Origin: Candidatus Bathyarchaeia archaeon
GTDB taxonomy: Archaea > Thermoproteota > Bathyarchaeia > 40CM-2-53-6
Assembly (NCBI GenBank): GCA_035935655.1
Contig: DASYWW010000013.1
Location: 88,275-152,274 of the forward strand
DNA length: 64,000 bases
Direction of reading: 5' to 3'
Shown here: positions 51,864-60,390 of the stretch, one piece after another
Position numbering within the stretch: the stretch's first letter is position 1
How the letters are laid out: each line of letters opens with the position of its first letter
Translations under genes and position numbers: made by a program
Notes under the pieces: generated by a model
Database searches by the model: none
Told to the model about the DNA's origin: nothing
What the model saw: only the letters and a program-made list of their open reading frames with translations

Positions 51864-52658
51864 ATGCGCATGCCTGCTAAGAGTAAAAGATTGAATTTTT
51901 CCTCGCGAAAAAGTTGGGGAGCATGGCTTGCAAAGAATAGCAGAATTGAGCAAGAAATCTGGTTAATCTATGACAAGAAACTCTCCCAAACGCGATTAAT
52001 CTCATACAGAGATTTTCTAGACCAAGCTGTTGAAGAGGCAATATGCTACGGCTGGATTGATAGTAGAGTCAAGAGGATCGGTCAAACAAAACTTGGAGCG
52101 CGATTTACTCCGCGTCGGTCGAGAGACAACTGGTCGAAGTACAACAGGGCGCGTGCATTGAAGCTCATGCACGATGGTAGGATGACCAAAGCTGGCGAGG
52201 CCGTTTTACCGGCAGAATTGACAAACAAAAAGCTAGACAGAGACCAATTTGAGGGGAAAGGTATCGAAAACATGGCAGCTGGAATCTTGATGAACGGAAA
52301 GGATTTCCTGGTGGAGAAAAGGCGACTCGACAGGGATGCAGATCCGGGATATGTTGAGATCCCAGGCGGTCACGTGGAGAAAGACGAGAAGTTAGCCGAT
52401 ACTCTCAGAAGAGAGATGATGGAAGAACTTGGAATCCGGGTAGAAAAGGCGAGGCTCATCCAGAGAAGTTTGTACACGGCAAGCAATGGCGAGAAAGGAA
52501 GAATTCACTACTTCCATGTGGAGAGGTGGACAGGTAGAATCGTGTCCAAGGAGGCAGAACGCGTGTATTGGGAATCCGACACTTCCAATCTCACCATTGC
52601 CCCGGACAGGAGGGCGGTTCAGAGAATTCTGAAGCTTCAGAATCGCGATAGCAAATAG
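51864..52658 (+). CDS. YdeI-like domain fused to Nudix hydrolase
   Basis: A 264-residue two-domain protein. Residues about 8-105 match the YdeI family: KSWGAWLAKNSRIEQEIWLIYDKK, then LISYRDFLDQAVEEAICYGWIDSRVKRIGQTKLGARFTPRRSRDNWSKYNRARALKL. Residues about 140-255 form a Nudix domain with box GGHVEKDEKLADTLRREMMEELGI (about 171-194). YdeI proteins are linked to stress or antimicrobial-peptide resistance. The C-terminal YdeI helices appear replaced by the Nudix domain. One uninterrupted frame covers both domains. Start at ATG 51864 or 51870. Confidence 0.8.
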   Translation: MRMPAKSKRLNFSSRKSWGAWLAKNSRIEQEIWLIYDKKLSQTRLISYRDFLDQAVEEAICYGWIDSRVKRIGQTKLGARFTPRRSRDNWSKYNRARALKLMHDGRMTKAGEAVLPAELTNKKLDRDQFEGKGIENMAAGILMNGKDFLVEKRRLDRDADPGYVEIPGGHVEKDEKLADTLRREMMEELGIRVEKARLIQRSLYTASNGEKGRIHYFHVERWTGRIVSKEAERVYWESDTSNLTIAPDRRAVQRILKLQNRDSK

Positions 52659-52841
52659 CTGTGCTGGTCGTCGCGAGACCTCATCGCCGGTAGCGAATCC
52701 GTAGTTGAGGCTCGTCCAGAGGCTCCGGAGTTTACGTAGAAGAGCCATTTCACGGCTTGGCTAGTTTAAGAGGCCCGTATCCCGAAAATCCCGCTTCCCA
52801 AAGGTCCCTGGACCCGCAATCGTTGGAGGCGCGGCGATAAT

Positions 52842-54128
52842 TTGCGAAGTCAGATCAGAGCCGAGATTCGGTACTACATTCCCGCTCACAAGGCTGAGAG
52901 ATTCAAGCTCAACCTTTTCGAACTAATGAGCCTGAACAGCTTTCCCAACCCCGTCAACCAAACACTGTACTTCAACAATGAGGAGCACGAAGTCCCCTTC
53001 ACTTATTCCATTAGAGGAAGGAGATACGAGCAAAAGCCCTTCAAAGAACGTTTCAAGTTGAAGTTGAGTGACAAATGGATTTTCGAGGTAAAGAACACCC
53101 GATCTGAACACGGCCGCTTCATCAGACACAAACGACGGAACGAGATGTTGCCTCTCCGAGAAATCCTGTCGAGGGTAAAACGAATGAACCGGCTCGGCCG
53201 GATCAGGATTCCACACAAACTGGGCCTCTACGCAGCCGCGAGCTATTCCAGGAGTCACTTTCTAGAGAGTGATCGGGGGCTCCGGGTTACAATGGATGAA
53301 GACGTACGATACTTCACATTCGATGAACTTGCCGGAACAATGCTTGGAGCCTCGAATCGAGCTATTGTGGAGCTAAAGATTCCGCCCGGCCGAACAAGTT
53401 CTCCGCTGGTCAAGAAAATCCACGGTCTCCTCAGGAAAGAGAACGCGGAGCAGGGCATTTCCAAGAAAGCCACGATCTTCAATCTCATCGAGGACCGAGC
53501 CAGGAAATCAGGCGACGCATACAAAGAGCCTAACCACAATACCGAGATCAAAGCAAAGGTCGCGCTTGACTCGGAGGACCAGGACATTTTTCCCAGGATA
53601 CGGGGCGATCTTTCGGATGGAAAAATCGAAGGGTTCAAACTTTCAGACTCTTACCCGAATGTTATGGAGACCGGGAAGCTCTACCATTACGTTCAGGTAC
53701 CCACGCACGAATACGTGCGATTCGAGACTAGTGGGCAGTCAAGGTCTGCGACGATCAAGGAGAACTTTCAGGTCGTGCAAGATCCTTATCGATTGGGTAA
53801 CGTCATAAAGAGGCGGGAGATTGAGCAGCCTCTTCAGCCCGACATGTTGAAAATGCCTTACAAGATTCTCACGAGGAGGAGGAAGTATTTCATGGTCGAG
53901 CGGAACGGAGGAAACAGAGAGTACGCAGTGATAATGGATAGGAGTACGCACCGAGGTCACGAGCTCTACCAGCTGGAGGTTGAAGATGTTCTGAACTCGC
54001 CTTCCCCTAGGACTGAGACTCGGAGCATCAACGACGTGGCATCTATGGCCAACTATCTCATAGAAGAGTACTCATTGGAGCCGACGACTCTCACGAAAAA
54101 CCAGTGGCTGATGAGCCTGCCGAACTAG
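52842..54128 (+). CDS. Double tunnel protein: VTC-like polyphosphate polymerase domain plus CYTH-like domain
   Basis: A 428-residue protein starting at TTG. Residues 1-200 resemble the VTC domain: RAEIRYYIP (6-14), TLYFN (41-45), basic tunnel strands FKLKLSDKWIFEVKN (71-85), SYSRSHF and GLRVTMDED (134-154) and AIVELKI (174-180). The VTC tunnel of eukaryotic Vtc4 makes polyphosphate from ATP. Residues about 232-385 show a second set of alternating charged strands (EIKAKV, YVRFETS, RRRKYFMVE, YQLEVED) like a CYTH/triphosphate tunnel. No membrane helix. Six bases separate its end from the convergent CHAD gene. Confidence 0.65.
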   Translation: MRSQIRAEIRYYIPAHKAERFKLNLFELMSLNSFPNPVNQTLYFNNEEHEVPFTYSIRGRRYEQKPFKERFKLKLSDKWIFEVKNTRSEHGRFIRHKRRNEMLPLREILSRVKRMNRLGRIRIPHKLGLYAAASYSRSHFLESDRGLRVTMDEDVRYFTFDELAGTMLGASNRAIVELKIPPGRTSSPLVKKIHGLLRKENAEQGISKKATIFNLIEDRARKSGDAYKEPNHNTEIKAKVALDSEDQDIFPRIRGDLSDGKIEGFKLSDSYPNVMETGKLYHYVQVPTHEYVRFETSGQSRSATIKENFQVVQDPYRLGNVIKRREIEQPLQPDMLKMPYKILTRRRKYFMVERNGGNREYAVIMDRSTHRGHELYQLEVEDVLNSPSPRTETRSINDVASMANYLIEEYSLEPTTLTKNQWLMSLPN

Positions 54129-54134
54129 TACGAT

Positions 54135-54929
54135 TCAAGGCTTGGCGGCAAACCTAGAAACTGGATTCTCCCTCGAAGCCTCGACGAATTTCCGATAGCC
54201 GTTGTTCCGACCCTCGACTTCGGTGTTCAACGCAGATTGAATTTCTGGGGATTTGCTGAGTCCCCGAAGATATGTGATCATCACATCGTGGTCGCGTATT
54301 GTGCCGAGTAGGTCTTGCCAAGATCGGAGACTTACTAGCGGCCTAGGTGGTCTGGAGAATTCGCCCATTTCTAACACGTAACGGAGTTGTTTACCATCTC
54401 TCCTAACGGCGTGCAATTCTTCCACCTTAGAGGGGTCCTCCCTTACGATCGGAAGTTCACTAGTGATCTTCGAGCTTAGTCTTCTTACAACTTTGTTGTA
54501 TCTCTTCTGGAGTATGGGGTCGGAAAGTTCTTTCGGTTTCGCACGAGGTGCCGGATTTTTCTGAACCGACAACGCGAGCTCTTTCGCCTGTTCCAGATGT
54601 GATTTACGTGATTTCCTCAAATCCTCTATGAGCCGTCCGTATGCAGGACTCTGCTTGTACATTGATAGTTTCGAGAGGATAATGTCCTGATCTCTCACGC
54701 TAGCGTTTGCTTTCATCAGTTTCTTGATGCGAGCCATGGTTTTCTGTGCCTTGGTTTGCTTCCGCGATGTCTTGGGAAGCAAAGCGAAAGCAGCCTGGAG
54801 GCGGCGAGTTGCGGTTCGAAGCCTGTGAACGTTCTCGGCGTTTGGATCTCTGAGGTAGGCCTTGACTCTTCGAGTCAGCGCTTTCGCGAATTTATCGTAT
54901 TCCTTCGCAAAAGAGTCGCGAGTAATCAA
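54135..54929 (-). CDS. CHAD domain protein (polyphosphate-binding)
   Basis: A 264-residue all-helical, strongly basic protein. The CHAD repeats show conserved His/Arg/Lys: ENVHRLRTATRRLQAAFALLP near residue 33 and EELHAVRRDGKQLRYVLEM near 175. CHAD domains bind inorganic polyphosphate through this basic channel and are often next to CYTH or polyphosphate enzymes. It precedes (5' to 3' on the minus strand) nothing on its own strand but follows the Ppx gene by 48 bases, so a CHAD-Ppx transcript is likely. Confidence 0.92.
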   Translation of the reverse strand: MITRDSFAKEYDKFAKALTRRVKAYLRDPNAENVHRLRTATRRLQAAFALLPKTSRKQTKAQKTMARIKKLMKANASVRDQDIILSKLSMYKQSPAYGRLIEDLRKSRKSHLEQAKELALSVQKNPAPRAKPKELSDPILQKRYNKVVRRLSSKITSELPIVREDPSKVEELHAVRRDGKQLRYVLEMGEFSRPPRPLVSLRSWQDLLGTIRDHDVMITYLRGLSKSPEIQSALNTEVEGRNNGYRKFVEASRENPVSRFAAKP

Positions 54930-54977
54930 GGGAAGGCTGGGTTCGAGATGTGAGACTACTTAGGTTTTCTTCGGCAC

Positions 54978-56438
54978 TTACATGGCGACCTGAAGGTTGA
55001 AGGCACCTTCAAGGTCTTCGAGGTCTCTAAGAATATCCTTCATCAGCACCTTTGGAATGTGTTGTTTGCCTTGTGCTATGTGGAGGCGAGGGATACCGCG
55101 CTCAGACCTCATGGATAGATGGATGTCTGTCTTTTCTTGGAGTTGAGCAAGTTGTATCAGAACTGAGATCTTCTTGACCATCTCCATGCTTTTCTTGTCT
55201 AGGAGGCGCTTGAAGGTCGCCTGAGCCCAATCTATCCTTCGCATTCCATTCGCTCTAGCCACCGACAAGGCCATGATGAGCTGGTCCTGGTGTGACAGTG
55301 GACTATCAGCTTCCAAAACAATGTAGAACAGGGTCTCCACATTGTAGATTGGAAGGTCTGGCAAGACGTGATCGAGGGCCTCGGAGAGAATTGTATACTC
55401 TCTCTTCGTTAGGTTTCTATGTGATAAGAGGGACTTCGCCAATTTTTCCGGCGCGGATGCCTTTGCTTGTGGTATTTCTTCACGCATCAAAACCTTGTCT
55501 ACTATTCCTTGGCGGTAGGAGCTTGGGCTCTCAAGGAAGGCCGAGAGTACTCCGTCTCGGAGACCATGTGTACTGACGATAAGTTTGCGGAAGCCGATCT
55601 TCTCCATCAGCAAGTGAACTACTAGAGACCCTGCAATGATTGATTGGCTTCTCTCCTGGCCAATTGCGGGATGCTTTCTGATAGTTCTTAGACTCATTCG
55701 GCGTAGAGCGCGGTGTACTGATTCCACAGCGTTCTTCTTCATCGAATAATTGTGTAGCTTGTTGAGAGGGTACTCGCGGCGCATCTGGTCATACCTCGCG
55801 AGTGCTCGCACGGACCCTCCGACGCCTACGAGGTCAAGGTTTTTCGAAGTTGGCAGATGTTTCTTTTCAGGCAGGAGTTCGAGTATCCGTTTTCGCATCC
55901 GTGCATAGTTTTTCCTTGTGTAGGATCCGTCTGGTTTGGCGTAAAGGTCCGTCAGTCTCAGTCCTCCGAGGGGGACTGAGAGGATTTTTCTTATCGTGGG
56001 CGCCGAGTAGATGACCATCTCGAGACTTCCTCCTCCAAGGTCGAAGAATAGGCCGACTTGAACGCTGGTTGCGCTCTTGGCTCCTTCGAAAGCGTAAACT
56101 GCCTCCTCTTTTTCGGATAAAACTTTGAACTTGAACCCAGTCTCGTAGTATGCTTGTTTAAGGAAGTCCTCTCTGTTCCCCGCTTCCCTTACGGCGCTGG
56201 TCGCGACAGGGAGAACATGGTTTGACCGCTCAAGGTCCACGATGGCGCGGTATTGTTTCAGAGCTTTGAGAGTGCGTCGGATGGGTTTGTCTCCGAGGAA
56301 CCCCGTTTGATCGAGCCCTTCTCCAACCTTTGCCAGGACCGATTGCTGTCCATACGCGACGAATGAATTGTCTCGCCTGACTTCGTAGTTCACCAGTTTT
56401 AGCGAGTTGTAGCCTAGGTCTATCACGGAGACTTTCAA
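54978..56438 (-). CDS. ppx: Ppx/GppA exopolyphosphatase family protein
   Basis: A 486-residue ASKHA-fold phosphatase that would hydrolyse terminal phosphates of polyphosphate or pppGpp. The phosphate-1 motif is VIDLGYNSLKLVNYEV at the N-terminus, the adenosine/phosphate-2 region FFDLGGGSLEMVIYS lies near residue 130, and the catalytic-type Glu is in VREAGNRE. The C-terminal third is an HD-like helical domain (LSHRNLTKREYTILSEALDH ... SHQDQLIMALSVARANG). The neighbours CHAD, SixA and CYTH favour polyphosphate as the ligand. Confidence 0.92.
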   Translation of the reverse strand: MKVSVIDLGYNSLKLVNYEVRRDNSFVAYGQQSVLAKVGEGLDQTGFLGDKPIRRTLKALKQYRAIVDLERSNHVLPVATSAVREAGNREDFLKQAYYETGFKFKVLSEKEEAVYAFEGAKSATSVQVGLFFDLGGGSLEMVIYSAPTIRKILSVPLGGLRLTDLYAKPDGSYTRKNYARMRKRILELLPEKKHLPTSKNLDLVGVGGSVRALARYDQMRREYPLNKLHNYSMKKNAVESVHRALRRMSLRTIRKHPAIGQERSQSIIAGSLVVHLLMEKIGFRKLIVSTHGLRDGVLSAFLESPSSYRQGIVDKVLMREEIPQAKASAPEKLAKSLLSHRNLTKREYTILSEALDHVLPDLPIYNVETLFYIVLEADSPLSHQDQLIMALSVARANGMRRIDWAQATFKRLLDKKSMEMVKKISVLIQLAQLQEKTDIHLSMRSERGIPRLHIAQGKQHIPKVLMKDILRDLEDLEGAFNLQVAM

Positions 56439-56506
56439 ACTTGGCTAGGGCCGCCCGTCGTATCTGTTTCACTTCGGCGGAGTCATAATAGTTCTTCTTG
56501 GGCTTA

Positions 56507-57124
56507 TCAAGACATACTAGTGATAATTTTTGGCACGAGAAGCCAGCGAAGTTCGCCTGAGATTCGAGGAGTAAACGACGTTATTCGGACTTTTCCTACG
56601 CCTCCCTTTTTCAGAACAACTCTGGCATTCGTAGCCCCGATAATCTCCCCTATCATAGAAGTCAGGTAAGGTTCGTGACCTACGAGGATCAGTCTGGAGT
56701 TTTGTTCGAGTTTTGCCAGCTTGCGGTAAAGTGCTGCCTTGTTTCCGTCCGGTTTTAGTTCGTCCCATTCTTCAAGTGTCGGGATCTTGAGGATCTTGGC
56801 CGCAATTTCAGCTGTCTCTCGCGCCCTTCTCAATGGACTTGTGCAGATTCGATTGGTTTGCAATCCTATTGCCTTCAGTGCCTTCGCTATTTTCTGTATC
56901 TCGGCTCGGCCCTCCCGTGTTAGGGGTCGTTCGGAATCCTCATCGACGACTGTCATTCGGTTCCCCGCTTCTCCATGCCTTAGTACGAAAAGGTCGATTT
57001 TGATAGGAGGCACTTTCTGTGATGGGAGACGAACCGATGTCGGTGAAGTTGAATTCTTGGTGTCGACTTCTTTGTTGGCTGACAAATCACGTCGTTGTCT
57101 CCCGGCTTTCTTGGGTTCTGTCAA
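56507..57124 (-). CDS. SixA-type phosphohistidine phosphatase
   Basis: A 205-residue histidine-phosphatase-superfamily protein. After a 45-residue polar head comes IDLFVLRHGEAGNR with the RHG motif near residue 52, then ERPLTREGRAEIQKIAKAL, ICTSPLRRARETAEI and the second His in LILVGHEPYLTSMI near 145. Bacterial SixA removes phosphate from His in phosphorelays. In clusters with CHAD/CYTH/Ppx it may act on a phosphorylated protein or short polyphosphate. Same strand as Ppx, about 70 bases upstream. Confidence 0.88.
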   Translation of the reverse strand: MTEPKKAGRQRRDLSANKEVDTKNSTSPTSVRLPSQKVPPIKIDLFVLRHGEAGNRMTVVDEDSERPLTREGRAEIQKIAKALKAIGLQTNRICTSPLRRARETAEIAAKILKIPTLEEWDELKPDGNKAALYRKLAKLEQNSRLILVGHEPYLTSMIGEIIGATNARVVLKKGGVGKVRITSFTPRISGELRWLLVPKIITSMS

Positions 57125-57202
57125 TTGTCCCTACGGCAGGTTTCCGTGAGTCAGATAAAGTTCAGTAACCACGCCCTCTCCCTCGAAACGATGATGGAAT
57201 AG

Positions 57203-57994
57203 TTGGTAAAACTTCCTCAGGCCCTCGGGTTCGGCCGAGAGATCGAATCGATCCTGCTCATACTGTCGGACCATCCTGAGGAGATTGTCAGAAAGATTGC
57301 TGAGAAGAAAAGCGTGGGAGATTATCAATTAGTTGGTGAGAAGACCACGTTTCTCGCTGACACATACTTCGACACACCTAACCGCTTTCTCTCGCATCGC
57401 AAGTTGAATTTGAGAATACGGACAGACAATCAAGACCGTTGGATCACCATGAAGACACATCCTAGACGAACTCTCTGGGGTGGAATGGTCCGAGCCGAGA
57501 TGGAGGTTCCCTGGTCGCATGAGACAATTGAAAAAGTGGTTTCCGAGCTGAAAGTCCCACCTCAACCTCCTGGTCCCACGGGGCAGACATCTCCTTCAGA
57601 CCCGATTGAACTATTGAAGAGCAAAGGCCTATTTCCCATTCAGCATCGAGAAACACAACGGCAGGTGCGGGATGTTACGTTCGGCCCTAAAGGCTCTCTC
57701 GTCCTGGCGGAACTAGACATAGACTCAGTGCTCTATGACTTCGACGATCAAAAGATACGCCTCTTCGAGGTCGAAGTGGAGAGTAAGTCCGAGAAGGGCC
57801 AGAACGTTGTCAAGAGCGTTACAAAGAGCCTGAAGGGAGAGTATGGCCCGATCCTCCGAAGTTGGCGTCATGGAAAGCTGGCAACCGGAACCGGGATCGC
57901 GAAGCTCTTGAAATCGGGAGAGTTACGGCCTCTGATTGATGCTGAAAACCGGCTTCTCCCTGCTGCTTACGATAAGCTCAACAGAATACTCTGA
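57203..57994 (+). CDS. CYTH (triphosphate tunnel) domain protein
   Basis: A 263-residue CYTH protein. The ExExK-like start is GREIESILL (11-19), followed by DTYFDTPNRFLSHRKLNLRIRTD (53-75), WITMKTHPR (80-88), VRAEMEVPW (96-104) and late tunnel strands LAELDIDSVLYDF and LFEVEVESKSE. CYTH enzymes hydrolyse triphosphates (ThTP, PPPi) or bind polyphosphate with Mg2+. TTG start directly after an in-frame stop. It is divergent from SixA, so a shared control region of about 80 bases may regulate both halves of the polyphosphate island. Confidence 0.88.
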   Translation: MVKLPQALGFGREIESILLILSDHPEEIVRKIAEKKSVGDYQLVGEKTTFLADTYFDTPNRFLSHRKLNLRIRTDNQDRWITMKTHPRRTLWGGMVRAEMEVPWSHETIEKVVSELKVPPQPPGPTGQTSPSDPIELLKSKGLFPIQHRETQRQVRDVTFGPKGSLVLAELDIDSVLYDFDDQKIRLFEVEVESKSEKGQNVVKSVTKSLKGEYGPILRSWRHGKLATGTGIAKLLKSGELRPLIDAENRLLPAAYDKLNRIL

Positions 57995-58049
57995 GACGCA
58001 CGTCGGAGAGAGGTTAGTCTCAGTAATCTTCTTAGCACTCTACACTCAC

Positions 58050-58400
58050 ATGATAAGGGGGAGAGTGCTGTTGCTCCGCCCTAGGAGAAGCGAGGCCCTC
58101 GCCTCAGTTTTCCTTGCTTTCGTAGCCACTGGCTTGCTCGTCCTCCTGTACGACCTTGACCCGGTTCGGAACTGGACCCTGCTGGTCGGAGTCTGGGCCG
58201 GCTCGGAGGCAGTAGTTCTGTACCTCCTCCAAAACCAACGACAGAACGAGAGAGAATTTCAGAAACATCCAGTCAGCTTTCCGAACCCTGAGGGAGGCGG
58301 GATTCTCGGCGAATACGTGAACCGTCCTTGGCAGAGTGAGCTCGCCGAATTCGGCCGACGATACCCGAGCAAAAAGGCCAAGAAACAGAAGAAGGATTAG
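58050..58400 (+). CDS. Small two-helix membrane protein
   Basis: From ATG 58050 the product is 116 residues with two helices (ALASVFLAFVATGLLVLLYDL and WTLLVGVWAGSEAVVLYLLQ) and a basic C-terminal tail (RRYPSKKAKKQKKD). The frame extends back to 57936 but would overlap the CYTH gene. It follows CYTH by 55 bases on the same strand and might anchor polyphosphate enzymes; this is position-based inference only. Confidence 0.6.
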   Translation: MIRGRVLLLRPRRSEALASVFLAFVATGLLVLLYDLDPVRNWTLLVGVWAGSEAVVLYLLQNQRQNEREFQKHPVSFPNPEGGGILGEYVNRPWQSELAEFGRRYPSKKAKKQKKD

Positions 58401-58935
58401 GTCATGGTCCTCCCCCGAGACCAAGCGAGTTGTAGGCATCGCTAGCATGGTGCTCATACTGATCCTTCTCCTGGCCAGAAGCCCACCTCTTCCCTTCCCC
58501 GGCTCTGCACCTGGAATATTTCCGCGCAACCCTGGCGGCTCTAACGGATTCGAGCCAGCCTTGATCTTCAGGGGCAATATTTCGGTAACAAATGGAACAC
58601 CGACGTTCAATCTGACCCTTACGCAATCTCACTCTTACATGTGGAAGTTCAATGTCACGGTGGGTTCTGTGAAGATCAATCTGACTGATCCGAGGACGGG
58701 CAGTATCTTTTGGACGGTAGGCCCTCATTCGTCAGGGCAGCGGCATCTTAATGGCACAGGCTTTGTTTCTTTCAACTGGACAGCTCCGGCCTCGACATAC
58801 TATTCACTCGTTCTCGTAAACCAGAATCTCTCGTCATGGTTATCGAATGTGTTCCTGTACACTTCTGCCTATTCCGTTTGCGACATTGGTGTGTGGGATT
58901 TGAATACGCGTGCGGCCTTGCCTATGATCTTCTAG
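58336..58935 (+). CDS. Exported or membrane-anchored hypothetical protein
   Basis: A frame of up to 199 residues from GTG 58336, overlapping the previous gene. The likely start is later; ATG 58447 would leave the signal helix MVLILILLLARSPPLPF. The mature part is beta-rich with many NxT/S sequons (NISVTNGTPTFNLTL, NVTV, NLT, NGT) and resembles archaeal surface proteins. No family recognised. Confidence 0.5.
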   Translation: MSSPNSADDTRAKRPRNRRRIRSWSSPETKRVVGIASMVLILILLLARSPPLPFPGSAPGIFPRNPGGSNGFEPALIFRGNISVTNGTPTFNLTLTQSHSYMWKFNVTVGSVKINLTDPRTGSIFWTVGPHSSGQRHLNGTGFVSFNWTAPASTYYSLVLVNQNLSSWLSNVFLYTSAYSVCDIGVWDLNTRAALPMIF

Positions 58936-59010
58936 TGACCCTTCCAACACCCTTACCGAGCGAATAGCTCTATTAGGCGCATTAGCCACAGCAATTGTGG
59001 TCGAAGATTT

Positions 59011-59634
59011 TTGAGCGAAGGACTCTCCGTGGGTCGTGTGATGGATGTTCTCCGGAACTGTTACGACCCTGAGATACCCGTCAACATTGTTGATCTCGGT
59101 TTGGTCTATGGTGTCGCCATAGATAATGACACTGTGAAGGTTCGAATGACCCTCACAGCCATGGGTTGCCCCGCCAGCGCCTACTTGAGCCATCAGGTCA
59201 AAGAACTGATTGAGAAGATGCCTGGTGTAAAGCACGCTGATGTTGACATTGTCTGGGACCCACCTTGGACCCCAGAGAGGATGAGCGCCGCAGCGCGAGA
59301 ACGTCTCCAGCAGAACCAGGAACAAGTTTCTATCGAGTTCGACCCTGCAAGTTTCAAACCTAGAAAGAAGGGGCACATTGCAAGAAACCCCGACGGAACA
59401 ATTGTCCTGATAAACGAGGCTAATTCACGTTATCTCGGGAACGATGACATCGCCAGCCTCTGGGAGAAGAGTAACGGAAACAAAACCATCGACGAGTTGA
59501 CATCTGAACTAGCAGTGGAAAAGAAAGTCTCCCCGGTCGAGATTCGGATGCAGATACTCGAAGTCGTCACTCAGCTGGTCGCGATCGGATTGATCGCTCC
59601 TGAGGACGTTGTGGTTCTACCCCTGCACCCTTAG
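59011..59634 (+). CDS. DUF59 (MIP18/SufT-like) protein fused to a PqqD-like domain
   Basis: A 207-residue two-domain protein from TTG 59011. Residues about 5-95 are a DUF59/MIP18 domain: VMDVLRNCYDPEIPVNIVDLGLVYGV, VRMTLTAMGCPASAYLSHQVKELI and VDIVWDPPWTPERMS. Such proteins help Fe-S cluster assembly or phenylacetate-type oxygenases. Residues about 120-205 resemble PqqD (IARNPDGTIVLINEANSRYLGNDDIASLWEKSNGNKTIDELTSEL), a peptide chaperone for radical SAM enzymes. The fusion is unusual to me. No partner peptide is evident nearby. Confidence 0.8.
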   Translation: MSEGLSVGRVMDVLRNCYDPEIPVNIVDLGLVYGVAIDNDTVKVRMTLTAMGCPASAYLSHQVKELIEKMPGVKHADVDIVWDPPWTPERMSAAARERLQQNQEQVSIEFDPASFKPRKKGHIARNPDGTIVLINEANSRYLGNDDIASLWEKSNGNKTIDELTSELAVEKKVSPVEIRMQILEVVTQLVAIGLIAPEDVVVLPLHP

Positions 59635-59688
59635 GCGGTCTACCGAAGCCATATCCGTATCTGGCGGCTCATCCTAGCGCATCGGCAA

Positions 59689-60386
59689 TTGTACGATCGT
59701 TCTGCAGAAACCTACGATGCTATTTACTCGTTCAAGAACTACGAGAAAGAAGCAGCAAAGCTTCATGAGTTAATTAAGAAACACAAACGTTCCCCGGGCA
59801 ACAATCTGCTCGAAGTTGCCTGCGGCACAGGCGGCCACATTACCTTTCTGAAAAAAACTACTCGGTCGAGGGACTAGACATCAATCAGCATATGCTGAGA
59901 CTTGCAAAGAAGAAACACCCTAACATCATCTTCCATCGCAGTGACATGGTCTCGTTCAAGCTCGCCAAACGATTCGACGCAATCACATGCCTATTCAGCG
60001 CTATCGGCCGCGTGAAAACCAAACGGAGACTGGGACTTGCGATTCGGAACATGTCCCGACACTTCAAGCCTGGCGGGTCCTAATGCAAGAACCTTGGTTT
60101 ACCCCTCAACAGTGGCGCAAAAGGTCGATTCATGCTAATTTCGTAGACCAGCCCGAACCTGAAGATCGCTCGTATGAACATCAGTGAGAGGAGGGGGAGG
60201 CTATCTGTAATGGACATGCACCGTCTCGTCGCCACGCCAAGACGGGTTGAGCATTTTGTGGAACGACTTGAGTTGGGGCTTTTCACTCAAGACGAATATT
60301 TCGACGCGTTTCGGAGTGCGAAGCTTGAAGCAGTTTACGATCTCAAGGGGCTTATGGGCCGTGGGTTGTACATGGGGACTCGCTAG
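59689..60386 (+). pseudogene. SAM-dependent methyltransferase broken by three frameshifts
   Basis: Joining frames gives a class I methyltransferase: SAETYDAIYSFKNYEKEAAKLHELI, motif I NNLLEVACGTGGHITFLKK, then YSVEGLDINQHMLRLAKKK, HRSDMVSFKLAKRFDAITCLFSAIG and later DMHRLVATPRRVEHFVERLELGLF. Shifts lie at an A7 run (59851-59857), at the GGG near 60076 and near 60150-60165. The first two are explained by one missing base in a homopolymer and the third by one extra base. Start TTG 59689. A true pseudogene or uncorrected sequencing error. Confidence 0.85.
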
Positions 60387-60390
60387 CTGA

